Positions 49,843-60,009 of a stretch of 64,000 nt of DNA are shown here, piece after piece. How positions within the stretch are numbered: position 1 is the stretch's first letter; every line of letters begins with the position of its first letter. The notes below the pieces were generated by a model that saw only the letters and a list, made by a program, of their open reading frames with translations, had not been told where the DNA came from and made no database searches. This DNA comes from CAYUVH01 sp964448135. Its GTDB lineage: Bacteria > Verrucomicrobiota > Verrucomicrobiia > Limisphaerales > UBA8199. A program made the translations under genes and the position numbers. The stretch covers positions 189,267 through 253,266 of the forward strand of contig CAYUVH010000022.1 in the NCBI GenBank assembly GCA_964448135.1, in the 5' to 3' direction.

Positions 49843-52158
49843 ATGAAATCTCGCGGTGCCCGCTGGTTATCGGCGCTTTTACTCGTATCCACTTTGCCAG
49901 CGCCCCTCGCCGGCCTTGCCGCGGATACCGCGATTCCGACCGTTGCCGAGGCGTTCGCCGCGAAGCGGGATTTGTTTGGTGAAGCGGCGATGTGCCAGCC
50001 AAACGGACCGAGTTACGAATTCTTCGCGCCGATTCTCCCGCCACCACGATATGTAAATGCCGACTTCCGCTACTATCCGATAGTGCTCAGCGCGCCCAAC
50101 GCGCATGTGAAGGCGCGGCTGATTTCGAATGGGAGCGGCGTCAATTTGCGCGGCGGCTCGGCGTCGTGGAATGACAATGGAACGCCCGTGAAGTTTCGCG
50201 TGGGTCCGGACCGTTTTGAGTTTGGCGGCTTGGCCAGCCGGGTGTCGCTGCCCACGCTTACTGAGGGCTGGCTGCCAATTGTGCAGGTCGAATACGTGCA
50301 TCCGTCGCCCTATCAATCGGGCGGCCGGGTGCCGATTGATCAAAGACCTTCAGACCCTGTCCCGGAGAAGTATCGGCTGGAGGCGTTTGCCAGCACGGAT
50401 CCCGCGCTGGCCGGGCACGCCGTCGTCTTGGTCAGGTTTTCCCTTGCCCAGGGAACCAACGGCTACATCGCCGCCGAAGTGGACGGAAAGCAATTGTCGG
50501 GCGTTGCCGCCGGTGGCGCGACGAATTCGCAAGGGGCCACCTTGGCGAGCTTCGACGCAGCGTGGAAGCCCAACGCGGGAATGATGGTGGCGAGATTGAA
50601 ATCGGATGACGCGGTTTATCTCGCGGTTGCGACCCAACCGCTCGACGCCGGCAGCACGCTCGTGGTTTCCGCGGCCGAGTATGAGCGACAGCGCGAAATG
50701 TGCGCGGCGTCCTGGCGCAAAATCGTTGCCGCAGGCATGAACGTGGAGACACCCGAGCCGTACGTGAACGATGCGTGGCGCCACTTGATCTGCCAGAATT
50801 TCGAACTGATCAATGGCGATCGGATCCACTACAGCGCGGGCAATCAATACGAGAAACTCTACGAATCCGAAGGCAGCGATGCCGCGCTGGCCATGTTGGT
50901 CTGGGGTTACGACCGTGACATGCGACGGCTGCTGGTGCCGTTGCTGGATTTCACGCGCAAGGGGCTGGAGTATCACCAGGCGGGTTTCAAGTTGCTCGAT
51001 CTGTGCCGTTACTACTGGCAGACGCGCGATCCTAACGTGGTGAAGGAATTGCGCCCGCAATGGGAGAAGGAAGCCAAACGACTGGATGAAAACCGCACCG
51101 GCCTGCACGGACTTTATCCCGAAGAGCAGTATTGCGGGGACATCGAGACATTTGTGCAGAGCATGAATGCTTCGTCGAAAGCCTGGCGTGCATTGCGCGA
51201 TCTGAGCGCCGTGCTGGAAGCGGTGGGCGAGACGAAGGACGCCAAGTATTACGCGGACCAAGCCGCGGGGTTTCGCAAGACGGTGCAGCAGGCCATCCGT
51301 GAGAGCGCCCGCCACGAGACCACGCCGCCGTTTGTGCCGGTGGCCCTCTACGGAAATGAGCCGGTGCATGATCCGATCTGGGAAGTGCGCATTGGGACCT
51401 ATTGGAACATCATTATCGGCTACACCATCGGCAGCGGCATCTTTCCGCCCGGCAGCGAGGAAGAGAAATGGATCCCGAATTATCAGGAACAGCACGGCGG
51501 ATTGTTCATGGGCATGCTGCGCGGCGCGGCGGGACCGTTCACGTTCTGGAACGGCAAGCAACGCATCAACCCATTATACGGGACGCGCTATGCCATGGAT
51601 ACCTTGCGGCGGGATGATGCCGACCGCGCGCTCGTGAGCTTTTACGGAATGCTGGCGCAGGGTTTCACCCGCAACACCTTCATCTGCGGCGAAGGTTGCA
51701 CACTGGATCCGGTGGATGAGGGCGGCCGCTTTTTCTACCTCCCACCGAACAGCGCGGCAAACGCCCATTTTCTTTCCATGTTGCGCGGCCTGCTCGTGCA
51801 GGATTGGGACCTGGACGACGATGGCCGTCCGGAAACCTTGCGGCTCGCGTTCGCCACCCCGCGCCGCTGGCTCGAAGACGGAAAGTCCATCAAGGTCGAG
51901 CGCGCGCCAACGGCGTTTGGGCCGGTGGCGATGAAGATCGAATCACACTTGAGTCGCGGCGAAGTCACGGCCGAAGTCGACTTGCCTGAACGAAACAAGC
52001 CTGAGCATATTTTTCTGCGCGCCCGCGTGCCCGATGGTTGGAAAGTAACCGGCGCAACCGTGGGCGCCGACCATTTGCCAGCAGACGAACATGGGACAAT
52101 TGACCTTTCAAAATTGCGCGGTCATGTCTCCGTGCGTTTTCAAACAGAGAAGCGATAG
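49843..52158 (+). CDS. Secreted protein, predicted six-hairpin (alpha/alpha) enzyme fold, copy 2
   Basis: A 771-residue protein with signal peptide WLSALLLVSTLPAPLAGLAA. It is collinear with the protein at 37870-40164: RYVNADFRYYPIVLSAPNA, KARLISNGS, CGDIETFVQSMNA, DDADRALVSFYGMLAQGFTR and LLVQDWDLDDDGRPETLRL are shared almost word for word, with a 25-residue insertion near residue 155 (PYQSGGRVPIDQRP). The best-conserved block is the last 150 residues. The family is unnamed to me; a polysaccharide-processing role in the periplasm or outside is the best guess. It is monocistronic and divergent from the HAD-Nudix gene. Confidence 0.7.
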   Translation: MKSRGARWLSALLLVSTLPAPLAGLAADTAIPTVAEAFAAKRDLFGEAAMCQPNGPSYEFFAPILPPPRYVNADFRYYPIVLSAPNAHVKARLISNGSGVNLRGGSASWNDNGTPVKFRVGPDRFEFGGLASRVSLPTLTEGWLPIVQVEYVHPSPYQSGGRVPIDQRPSDPVPEKYRLEAFASTDPALAGHAVVLVRFSLAQGTNGYIAAEVDGKQLSGVAAGGATNSQGATLASFDAAWKPNAGMMVARLKSDDAVYLAVATQPLDAGSTLVVSAAEYERQREMCAASWRKIVAAGMNVETPEPYVNDAWRHLICQNFELINGDRIHYSAGNQYEKLYESEGSDAALAMLVWGYDRDMRRLLVPLLDFTRKGLEYHQAGFKLLDLCRYYWQTRDPNVVKELRPQWEKEAKRLDENRTGLHGLYPEEQYCGDIETFVQSMNASSKAWRALRDLSAVLEAVGETKDAKYYADQAAGFRKTVQQAIRESARHETTPPFVPVALYGNEPVHDPIWEVRIGTYWNIIIGYTIGSGIFPPGSEEEKWIPNYQEQHGGLFMGMLRGAAGPFTFWNGKQRINPLYGTRYAMDTLRRDDADRALVSFYGMLAQGFTRNTFICGEGCTLDPVDEGGRFFYLPPNSAANAHFLSMLRGLLVQDWDLDDDGRPETLRLAFATPRRWLEDGKSIKVERAPTAFGPVAMKIESHLSRGEVTAEVDLPERNKPEHIFLRARVPDGWKVTGATVGADHLPADEHGTIDLSKLRGHVSVRFQTEKR

Positions 52159-52177
52159 GCAAACGCGATTTCTCGCG

Positions 52178-52211
52178 TGCCGCCGAGCCTGCCGCCGAGC
52201 CTGCCGCCGCA
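52178..52211. repeat. Tandem TGCCGCCGAGCC units
   Basis: Two and a half copies of a 12-base unit between the six-hairpin gene and tRNA-Thr. It is too short to suggest a function. Confidence 0.4.
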
Positions 52212-52307
52212 CTGCGCGTAGCGCTTGAACAAGGAGGAAAATTCGGCTAGGGTCCCAATGCTGTCTGGAGAAGCCCGTCATTTCCACGGTGTTCTTCGGA
52301 CCCGCGG

Positions 52308-52382
52308 GCCAGTTTAGCTCAGTGGTAGAGCAACGGTTTTGTAAACCGTCGGTCGTCGGTTCAAATCCGACAACTGGCTCCA
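52308..52382 (+). tRNA. tRNA-Thr (anticodon UGU)
   Basis: A complete cloverleaf: acceptor GCCAGTT/AACTGGC, D-arm GCTC/GAGC, anticodon arm ACGGT-TTTGTAA-ACCGT with anticodon TGT, five-base variable loop, T-arm GTCGG-TTCAAAT-CCGAC, discriminator T and an encoded CCA (52380-52382). It reads ACA and other ACN threonine codons. No integrase or repeated tRNA 3' end marks it as an insertion site. Confidence 0.97.
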
Positions 52383-52641
52383 GTCTTGATTCCGCCCGGT
52401 CTTGCCTTCCCGCAGAGCGAAGTTCCTGAAGAGTTCAGTTGGCACCATGCCGGGACCTTGCTCTTCACAAGTAACCATTTTCCGGCATCGGACGTGCTTT
52501 TTGGATGTCAACCCGGTGTAACACGCCTGGTCGAACCATGACCCTGAATAAAAAATGTCCGAGAGCGGCCGCCGGACGCGCCTGCGTCCTGTGTGTGTCA
52601 CGATTCAGGACAGCATTTCAGGTCGGTGGATGGCAAATGTC

Positions 52642-54366
52642 ATGAGCGATCCAACTTCAATCGCGTCGCCGACTTCTTCCCCGGTCGAAATGGATGCTCC
52701 CGCCACCCGAGAGCTGCGTCCCGCGCGGCCCGAGTGGTGGACGGCCATCCTGCTCACGGCGCTGGTTGTATGGCTTCACTTTGTTTTCTGGCAACACGCC
52801 GGGGCGCTGTGGCGCGATGAGGTCAATGTGTTCAACCTTGCGAGCAGTCCCTCGCTGTCCGATATGACGCGGGACTCATTTCCGATTCTCATGCCGGCGC
52901 TCGTCAAAATCTGGCATGGGCTTGGTCTCGGCGCGACCGACACCGGGTTGCGTGCGTTTGGGGCGCTCGTCGGCTTGGGTTTGTTGGCGGCCTTGTGGCT
53001 GGCTTCGCTGGTGACGCGGCGCGCACCGCCATTGCTGGGCCTGGCGCTCGTCGCGCTGAACAGCACGATGCTGACGTACGGTGATTCGTTGCGGGCGTAT
53101 GGATTGGGATGCGTGACGATCATACTCTGTTTTGCGGGTATGTGGGCGTTTCTTCAGAAGCCGAACTTAAAGCGCGGAGTCCTTGGCGCAATCGCGAGTA
53201 TCCTGGCTGTGCAAGCACTCTACCAGAATTCGGCTCTGGTGGCCGGCTTGTGTGCCGGCGCCTGGGCCGTGTGTTGGCGGCGGCGCGCCGGACGGCAGGC
53301 TTTGGTGGTTCTCGGCATCGGCGTCATCGCGGCGATCACGCTCGCGCCGTACGTTCCTTCCCTGATCGCGGTGCCGGAAGCGGCCAGCGGTTTGCGCATT
53401 GGCATTCAATGGCAGCGAGCCTGGGGTAATCTCCAGACCGCCATCGGTTTTCCTTTGGAAGATTATACCTACGCCTGGTTCGGCTTGATCGTCATTGCTG
53501 TTGCGGGGGCGGTCGTGAGTTGGTTTCGTCGTACCCCGGCACGGGCAGCGGGTTCAGCAGACGATATCGCGGAAGTGCGGCTATTCGCCGGAGTCAGCCT
53601 GATCGTCGCGCTCGGTGGGTTCGTCGGTTTTCACTGGGTGGCGCGCATGGCCAGCCAGCCTTGGTATTATCTGCCGATGATGGCGCTGGCCGTTGTGTGT
53701 TTCGATGCGGCGCTGCCTCCCCTGACGCGTCTCGCCCGGGTGGTCTCGATCGGTTTTGTGCTGGGCACCGCGCTGGCCGCCTTTCCTTACGCGCAAAAAG
53801 CCGCGGAAAAGCATTTCACAAACATTGATCAACTTGCGCGGACGATCGAGCAGGCGGCCGCCCCCGGCGATCTGGTTGTCGTCACCCCCTGGTATTGTGG
53901 CATCAGTTTTCAACGATATTTTAAGGGACCAGCCGCCTGGGAAACGATCCCTCCGCTCAACGATCATCGGCTTCATCGCTATGATCTGGTCAAGACTTCG
54001 CTCGGCGTGACCGACCCGGTCAAGCCCATCCTGGATCAGGCTGCCGCCACTTTACAGGCCGGGCATAGTGTATGGGTGGTGGGAACCTTGCGTCCTCCGC
54101 CACGCGGCAAGGTGCCGCCCGAAATCCTCGGGCCCGCGCCCCATCCGGTTACCGGATGGTCGGATGCGCCTTATTTGCGGAATTGGGACGAACGGCTCAC
54201 CTGGTGTCTCGGGGCCCGCGGAGGCGGCGTCAAGCGCCTTGAACTCTCGCGCGATTTCGAGGTGAGCCAGGACGAGGAGTTGGATTTGTATGTCGCCAAC
54301 CCCGGTCAATCGCCTGCGACCGCGCCGCGCTTCACGATCGCCCGCCCGATCCAGAACTCACCGTGA
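52642..54366 (+). CDS. Polytopic GT-C (GT39-like) membrane protein, copy A
   Basis: A 574-residue protein; ATGs at 52630 and 52642 are both possible. About nine membrane helices. The first extracytoplasmic loop has GALWRDEVNVFNLA, matching the acidic D-E pair of GT-C glycosyltransferases such as the ArnT/PMT group, and GDSLRAYGLG follows the third helix. After the last helix comes a 190-residue soluble tail containing APGDLVVVTPWYCGISFQRY. Such enzymes transfer a sugar from a lipid-linked donor to lipid, glycan or protein. The gene at 56379 is a paralogue. Its last nine bases overlap the convergent gene at 54358. Confidence 0.78.
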   Translation: MSDPTSIASPTSSPVEMDAPATRELRPARPEWWTAILLTALVVWLHFVFWQHAGALWRDEVNVFNLASSPSLSDMTRDSFPILMPALVKIWHGLGLGATDTGLRAFGALVGLGLLAALWLASLVTRRAPPLLGLALVALNSTMLTYGDSLRAYGLGCVTIILCFAGMWAFLQKPNLKRGVLGAIASILAVQALYQNSALVAGLCAGAWAVCWRRRAGRQALVVLGIGVIAAITLAPYVPSLIAVPEAASGLRIGIQWQRAWGNLQTAIGFPLEDYTYAWFGLIVIAVAGAVVSWFRRTPARAAGSADDIAEVRLFAGVSLIVALGGFVGFHWVARMASQPWYYLPMMALAVVCFDAALPPLTRLARVVSIGFVLGTALAAFPYAQKAAEKHFTNIDQLARTIEQAAAPGDLVVVTPWYCGISFQRYFKGPAAWETIPPLNDHRLHRYDLVKTSLGVTDPVKPILDQAAATLQAGHSVWVVGTLRPPPRGKVPPEILGPAPHPVTGWSDAPYLRNWDERLTWCLGARGGGVKRLELSRDFEVSQDEELDLYVANPGQSPATAPRFTIARPIQNSP

Positions 54367-56241
54367 GGACTGTTGATGCTCGGTGACAGTGGGGGCGAGA
54401 ATGCGAAATGGATACGAGCGGGCTACTTCGTGACAATCAGAGTTGAGAAACTGGACGAATGGTCCCATGTCCGGCGCGCGGTTGCGGGTGACGAGGTTCG
54501 CTTGGGATTCGTTGATGACGATCAGCGCGCGCTTGCCGGCCAGGGAGGCCACCAGCTCTTTCTGTGAAGTCTCGCTCAACGGAATGGCCTGGCCCTCCAT
54601 CATCAGGTCGGTGGGCGAAGGCTTGCCGGTCCAAAAGTACAGACTGTTCATGCCGGGATAAGTGAAAAAAACATCGCAGTGAGCTTCCAGGTAGCGGGCG
54701 ACATCCGTGTAAGTCACCACCCGCTCCGGGGGCAGGCGCAAGTATCGTGCGCCGCGCAGGTTCAACGGAGTGAGTTGCCGGTAAACGCCCAATACCGAAT
54801 TCAACTCACACCAGCGCAGGGAGAATAGCGTCAGCAGGCATGTCGCCCCCAGCGCGGCGAGCAAACCGGCGGTTCGCGGGGCCAGCCGGCGACGGCGTGT
54901 TTCCCACCACGGGGAGCGGACCAGGCTGGTGACGCCATCGTGAAGGCATACCGCATAAATCAGCACCGGCAAGAAACTCGCCAGGCCGATTTGAGCCCCG
55001 GCCACCGGATATGCCTGGAGGCTTTGCCACGCGGCCTGCAGGCAAAGAAAGGTGCGGCCAAATTGCCGTTCGTTCTCGGCCGGTCCACCGGCTCGCGGCA
55101 ACAGCACCAGCCACCCCCAGGGCATCAGCAGCGCGAATTGCCCCGTCGTGTTTTGGGTGAAGATAAAAACTCCCACGAGACCGTACAGTCCCTTGGCTCC
55201 GTCCATGGCCCATCCCAGGCTGCGGGATCGTGACCGGACGGAGATGGCGAGCCCCATCGCCAGCAACGCGGCACCCGCGGAAACCAGGCTATGAGGATTC
55301 CACACCGGCAGCACAAACATGCCGGGAAACTTCGACGCCGACAGAACCAGACATTCCAGGGCGCCGCGCGACGAACTCCCGCAGAGCAGCAGCACACCCA
55401 GCACGATGACCGTGATACCCGTAAACCCGGCGCCGACCTGCACCACCTGCCGGACGCCTATCGTCTGTTTCATGGTCAGGAAATACGCCGCGAAACCCGC
55501 GCACAAAATCGTGAGGGTGGCGCTTGCCGCGTAAGCCTCCGCCCAATACTGGTCCAGGTGCAGCTGCATAAGCACAAACGGCAGGGCGCTCGCCACGACC
55601 AGCGGGATAAGAAAAAATTCCGTCCGCTTTTCGAACCAGCGCGCCCGGCAGAGCAGGGACAGCAGCAGGCCCGCTCCGAAGAAAACCCCCACATTGATCT
55701 TTATCATCGTCAGCACCGCGCCGATGGCCCCCAGCATTGCCAGGCGGCGATTGCTCGTGGAGCCGCTGGCCGCCACCAGCGCCGCCACAGCGAGCAGGAC
55801 CGCCACCAATTCCTGCGGATGTCCGGGACTGCCCGTCAGGCAACGCAGCACGATGGTCGCCTCCATGAAAACCAGCAGTCCAATTCCCGCGGAGCGCGTC
55901 AGCGCCCGGGCCGCGAACCCCAGTATCGCGGCCGCCGTGAGCCAGTGCGCGATGCACAAAATTCGCGTTGTATCGTGCGTCAGCGGAACGCCCGCCAACC
56001 GGTGCAGCAACCATTCATAGAAATAGTACGCGGGTCCATACGGAGTGAAAATCTGGTCATAAAGGGTCCGCCCCTCAAAGAACTGCTTCCAGCAGAGCAT
56101 TAAATAACCTTCGTCGTCGTAGGGCGCAAAGTCGCTGAAAATGGAGCCAAACGCGTACAGGCCGGCGATGGCCAGCGCCATCAGCGCCACCAACCCGCCC
56201 CACCGCGGCACGCCGGACTTATGGGGAATGGGAGCGGTCAA
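54358..56241 (-). CDS. Polytopic GT-C (GT39-like) membrane protein
   Basis: A 627-residue protein if started at the TTG at 56239-56241; a GTG at 56209-56211 or a TTG at 56316 are alternatives, and the frame stays open to 56577, over the divergent gene. Ten or more helices. The first loop has APYDDEGYLMLCWKQFFEG and then FTPYGPAYYF, typical of GT39/ArnT-type transferases. The C-terminal soluble part (VARYLEAHCDVFFTYPGMN) is about 150 residues. It is related in plan but not in close sequence to the neighbours. Acceptor and donor are unknown. Confidence 0.75.
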   Translation of the reverse strand: MTAPIPHKSGVPRWGGLVALMALAIAGLYAFGSIFSDFAPYDDEGYLMLCWKQFFEGRTLYDQIFTPYGPAYYFYEWLLHRLAGVPLTHDTTRILCIAHWLTAAAILGFAARALTRSAGIGLLVFMEATIVLRCLTGSPGHPQELVAVLLAVAALVAASGSTSNRRLAMLGAIGAVLTMIKINVGVFFGAGLLLSLLCRARWFEKRTEFFLIPLVVASALPFVLMQLHLDQYWAEAYAASATLTILCAGFAAYFLTMKQTIGVRQVVQVGAGFTGITVIVLGVLLLCGSSSRGALECLVLSASKFPGMFVLPVWNPHSLVSAGAALLAMGLAISVRSRSRSLGWAMDGAKGLYGLVGVFIFTQNTTGQFALLMPWGWLVLLPRAGGPAENERQFGRTFLCLQAAWQSLQAYPVAGAQIGLASFLPVLIYAVCLHDGVTSLVRSPWWETRRRRLAPRTAGLLAALGATCLLTLFSLRWCELNSVLGVYRQLTPLNLRGARYLRLPPERVVTYTDVARYLEAHCDVFFTYPGMNSLYFWTGKPSPTDLMMEGQAIPLSETSQKELVASLAGKRALIVINESQANLVTRNRAPDMGPFVQFLNSDCHEVARSYPFRILAPTVTEHQQSSR

Positions 56242-56378
56242 AGCGGAAGGTCGCGGTGTTCTGTTCGAATCCGGTGCATTCTGCGGGACTCTATGTGCCT
56301 CGCGGGCATCAGGCAATCCAACTCTGCCCGCGGCTATGGGCGTGACAATGGCGACAGGCTTGGGTACGAAGTGGCAAA

Positions 56379-58001
56379 ATGAACGATTCCGCCCACCCCG
56401 CGCCGCGCCGCAATCCGGAGCTTTGGGTTGGGTTGGGATTGACGGTGTTTGTCGTTTGCTTCCACTGCGTGCGCTTCGTGAAAGCCGGCGGTCTGTGGCG
56501 CGACGAGGCCGCCGTGGTTGGGCTGGCGACCATGCCCGCCTGGAGCGAGGTCTTTCGCTTTTTCCACCACGAGGCATTTCCCCTGATTTTTCCTGCCACC
56601 ATCCGGACGCTGGCGGCGGTTTCGGGTGACAGCGATACGGCTTATCGTGTTTTTGGATTGATCGTGGGGCTGGGGATCGTGGCGGCGCTTTGGTGGAATT
56701 TCCGGATCCTGCGGGGGGGCGTCCCTCTGCTAAGCCTGGCGTTACTTGGGTTTAACGCGGCCATCATCCGGTGGGGCGATTCGTTACGCGGCTATGGATT
56801 GGGGGCGCTTTTCATCCTGCTCACTGCGGGGTTGTTCTGGCGGGCATTGGAAAAGCCAAACCGCGGCAGGATTGCGCTCGCGACTCTCGGTGCGTTGGCC
56901 AGTGTGCATTCGCTGCTGCATAACCCCGCGCTGTTGTTCGCGCTAGGGATGGGCGCGGTGGCGGTTGCGTTGCGGCGCAAATCGCCGCGTGATGCCGTGC
57001 CATTGCTGGCGGTCGGGTTTATCGCGGGCCTGACCATGCTGCCGTACTGGAGCCTGTTGCGGCGTGGTCGCGAATGGGACGTCCTGGTGCGCACTCCCGT
57101 GGACGCCGGGCACCTGTGGCATAAAATAATGGAAGCCCTGTCCGCCTCCGGCGTGGCGAATACCTGGATCTGGGTGGCGCTGATTTTGGCGGCCGCGGGA
57201 ATTTGCGTCCGGCTCGGACTTCGCGGCGGGAATGAAGAGCGCGATTTCTGTCTCTTTTGCGGCACAGCCTTGGTGCTCGCTATCATTGCCCAGTTTTGTT
57301 TTCTGCTCGTCCTAAGCTATCCGACGCATGAATGGTATTACCTCGCCCTGATGTCGCTGGTCGCCCTGCTTTTGGATCTGGTGTTCGCCGCCGTTCGACA
57401 GCCTGGCTGGGCTCGCAGGCTTCGCCTTGCGCTGGCGCTGGTGATTGCCGCCACGTCGCTGCCGCTGACCTGCGCGGGAATCCAGGTTCGCCAGACCAAT
57501 GTGGACCTCGTCGCCGCGAGGTTGCAGCAGAGTGCCACCCCCGGCGACCTCATCATCGTTTCTCCGTGGTATGATGGGATTTCCTTCGCACGGTATTATC
57601 ACGGGCCGGTGGCCTGGACGACCATGCCGCCGATGGAGTTTCACCGTTTTCATCGTTTCGACCTGCTCCTGCCCCAAATTGCGATGAAGGATCAGGACGA
57701 ACCGATCCGTCCCGTGCGCGAGCGCGCCAACGAAACCCTCAAAGCCGGTCACCGGGTCTGGATCGTCGGGACCTACTCCGCCATTCGCTCGGCGGACGCT
57801 GACGCAGTGCTGGCCCGGGCGACACCCGACAAACAATCGGCAGTGACCAACCGGCGCGCGTATGAATGGTCCCTCCAACTCGCGAACGATTTGCGGCGCT
57901 CGGCGCGCAATTTGGAGCGGGTGAGCGTGACTCCACCCGGTCCCGTCAGTGACCTTGAGGATCTCCCCTTGACAGTCTGCTCCGGTTGGGCGGGACCCTG
58001 A
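56379..58001 (+). CDS. Polytopic GT-C (GT39-like) membrane protein, copy B
   Basis: A 540-residue paralogue of the gene at 52642. Shared points: GGLWRDEAAVVGLA, WGDSLRGYGLGALF, TPGDLIIVSPWYDGISFARY in the soluble tail, and the same helix order. Some of the tail after residue 480 is unique. It ends five bases before the next gene's start, so it is cotranscribed with 58006-59988. Two such paralogues flanking a third, opposite-strand transferase suggests a local duplication with inversion or insertion. Confidence 0.78.
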   Translation: MNDSAHPAPRRNPELWVGLGLTVFVVCFHCVRFVKAGGLWRDEAAVVGLATMPAWSEVFRFFHHEAFPLIFPATIRTLAAVSGDSDTAYRVFGLIVGLGIVAALWWNFRILRGGVPLLSLALLGFNAAIIRWGDSLRGYGLGALFILLTAGLFWRALEKPNRGRIALATLGALASVHSLLHNPALLFALGMGAVAVALRRKSPRDAVPLLAVGFIAGLTMLPYWSLLRRGREWDVLVRTPVDAGHLWHKIMEALSASGVANTWIWVALILAAAGICVRLGLRGGNEERDFCLFCGTALVLAIIAQFCFLLVLSYPTHEWYYLALMSLVALLLDLVFAAVRQPGWARRLRLALALVIAATSLPLTCAGIQVRQTNVDLVAARLQQSATPGDLIIVSPWYDGISFARYYHGPVAWTTMPPMEFHRFHRFDLLLPQIAMKDQDEPIRPVRERANETLKAGHRVWIVGTYSAIRSADADAVLARATPDKQSAVTNRRAYEWSLQLANDLRRSARNLERVSVTPPGPVSDLEDLPLTVCSGWAGP

Positions 58002-58005
58002 CATC

Positions 58006-59988
58006 ATGCCGGACTCCACCACCTCCAGTCCCTTGCAACCCTCGGCACCGTCCCGCCGCGAGGTCTGGCCGCTGCTGCTGTTGCTCCTCGGAATCTTCGC
58101 CTTGCCCAGTGCCTTTCATCGTCCGGGCGGCTTTGGGTTGGACCCGAGCTGGCACATGCTGATTAACAAGGTGTTCTCCGAAGGGCGCGTTTTCGGCACG
58201 CAGGTGGTTTGGACGTACGGTCCCTTCGGGTTCCTCGAATGGCGTCTGCCGTACGGCGTGAGCTTGTGTTACTACCTTGCTTTCGACCTGCTCTTGCTGG
58301 CACTCGCTTTCCGGGTCGGAATAGACGCGGTGAAATCAAACCCGGATCGGGTCACCCTGGCTGCGTGCATCGCGAGTCTGCCGGCTTTGAAGGCCCTCAT
58401 CAACGATGCCGCTCCCGCAGCCTTGTTCTGCTTCGGTTTGTGCTTCCTGCTCCGAATGCTGCGTGCGCCGGATATTCTCACCTCGGTTGCGTTGGCGGTC
58501 GTGGCCACAATCATGTTCTTCTTCAAACTCAATCTCGGCATCGCGCTCGTTGGGCTATGCGGTCTGGGGTTTTGCTTCAAAATTGCGGCCCGGGATGGCA
58601 ATGCCGCCCGCTGGCTTTTTCTGGCCGGGGGCATCATGGTTTGCATGGCGGCGGCTAGCTGGCTGCTGCCGGTGAATTTGCCCGCCTATGTGCGTTTCGG
58701 ATTGGTCTTGGTGAAGGGATACAGCGATTCCATGAGCGTGGGGCCAGAGTCCGGCACTTATTACCACGGGCTCATCTGGCTGTTCTTCCTTTTGTCGTTG
58801 GTGCTGCCGTTGATGGCCATGGCCAAAGCCGTATTCCGACCCGATCGGTGGCGGGCGATTCTGGAACTGGCTCCCGCCTGGATAGCCGGCAGCGCCGGGG
58901 CCTTTGTGCTCTTCAAGAGTGCGATCGTGCGGAGTGATTACGCGTTTCACAACAAGACTTTCCTCTTTGGTTTTCCCCTGGTCGCCCTGGCTTTTATGTT
59001 GTACGCCCCGGACGCACTCCGCAAAGTCTGGAAGCCGTTGTTCCTGGCCTCGGCTTTTGGATCGCTCGTGCTCCTCATTCACGAACCGCGGGTATCGCTG
59101 ATGGCCCGAGGCGCGTGGAAGGATTTTCTCCCGGTGAATTATCTCCAGGGTGCGTTCACTTACCAGCAGGTCACCGATTGGAAATCCTATCTCAGCCGCA
59201 TGCAGGCGACGGAAGCCGACCGGCGCGTGCCTGACCGTGTCCGCGAGATCATTGGCACAAATACCGTGGACGTATTCCCGCACGAAGCTTCACTCCCGAT
59301 CGCCAGCGGCCTCAACTATCAGCCGCGTCCTGTGCTGCAATCCTATGCCGTCGTCGATCCTGTCACCGAGGGACTCAATCTGGCGTATTATCAATCTCCC
59401 GCCGCGCCGAGGTTTATCCTCTACGGCCTGGGACCTGAAGCGGCCAGCCCGGACCATCGCTACACGCTCTGGGATGAACCCACCTTGAAGCGCTGGATTC
59501 GGCGGAACTATCATTTGCGGCATGAATTCCAGGTGCGCCAACCGGAATACCCCACGCACGCACCCGTGTTGCTGCTCGAGCGCAACGCCGTCTCCACCCC
59601 GCTGGCCAGAGTTGAAGTGAAGACGGAGCGGGAAATGTTGGGCCGCGAGTTTTCGCTTCCGGAATCGGACGGTGAACTTTATGCCGAAATCAAGCTGCGC
59701 AAAAGTCTGTCCGGCCGGCTCGCCAGCTTCTTTTATCGTGGCGCGCCCGTGCGGGTGCGTTTTTCGCTGGCGGACGGCAAGACTTCGTCGGCCAGGATCG
59801 TTCCCGCCAATCTCGAGCGCGGTGTTCTGGTCAACTTCTTTGCTGAGGATGGAAATGCCGCCGCCTTGGGGAACTATTTCCGCGAGCAGTCCAATCAGAA
59901 TCCCAAATGCTTGAAGCTGCGCCTGGAATGCGAACATGCCTGGGAGTTCGAACCCGAGTTCGAGGTCACGTATTTCAAGCTGCGCTAG
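58006..59988 (+). CDS. Large polytopic membrane protein, possible GT-C relative
   Basis: A 660-residue protein with about eleven helices and a 230-residue C-terminal soluble part ending in a beta-rich segment (VTYFKLR). The first loop GGFGLDPSWHMLINKVFSEGRVFGTQVVWTYGPFGFLEW has the same order of elements as GT-C family members (acidic residue then TYGP), but the D-E pair is reduced to a single aspartate. I cannot name a family. It is in an operon with 56379-58001 and convergent with the YfhO-like gene (21 bases apart). Confidence 0.68.
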   Translation: MPDSTTSSPLQPSAPSRREVWPLLLLLLGIFALPSAFHRPGGFGLDPSWHMLINKVFSEGRVFGTQVVWTYGPFGFLEWRLPYGVSLCYYLAFDLLLLALAFRVGIDAVKSNPDRVTLAACIASLPALKALINDAAPAALFCFGLCFLLRMLRAPDILTSVALAVVATIMFFFKLNLGIALVGLCGLGFCFKIAARDGNAARWLFLAGGIMVCMAAASWLLPVNLPAYVRFGLVLVKGYSDSMSVGPESGTYYHGLIWLFFLLSLVLPLMAMAKAVFRPDRWRAILELAPAWIAGSAGAFVLFKSAIVRSDYAFHNKTFLFGFPLVALAFMLYAPDALRKVWKPLFLASAFGSLVLLIHEPRVSLMARGAWKDFLPVNYLQGAFTYQQVTDWKSYLSRMQATEADRRVPDRVREIIGTNTVDVFPHEASLPIASGLNYQPRPVLQSYAVVDPVTEGLNLAYYQSPAAPRFILYGLGPEAASPDHRYTLWDEPTLKRWIRRNYHLRHEFQVRQPEYPTHAPVLLLERNAVSTPLARVEVKTEREMLGREFSLPESDGELYAEIKLRKSLSGRLASFFYRGAPVRVRFSLADGKTSSARIVPANLERGVLVNFFAEDGNAAALGNYFREQSNQNPKCLKLRLECEHAWEFEPEFEVTYFKLR

Positions 59989-60009
59989 CTGCGGCCGTGG
60001 GTTGGGTTT

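Noticed and set aside
52314..52601. 95-residue minus-strand frame ending in SQLSDLNRRPTVYKTVALPLS
   Set aside because: Its end is the antisense of tRNA-Thr. This is a well-known type of false protein prediction.
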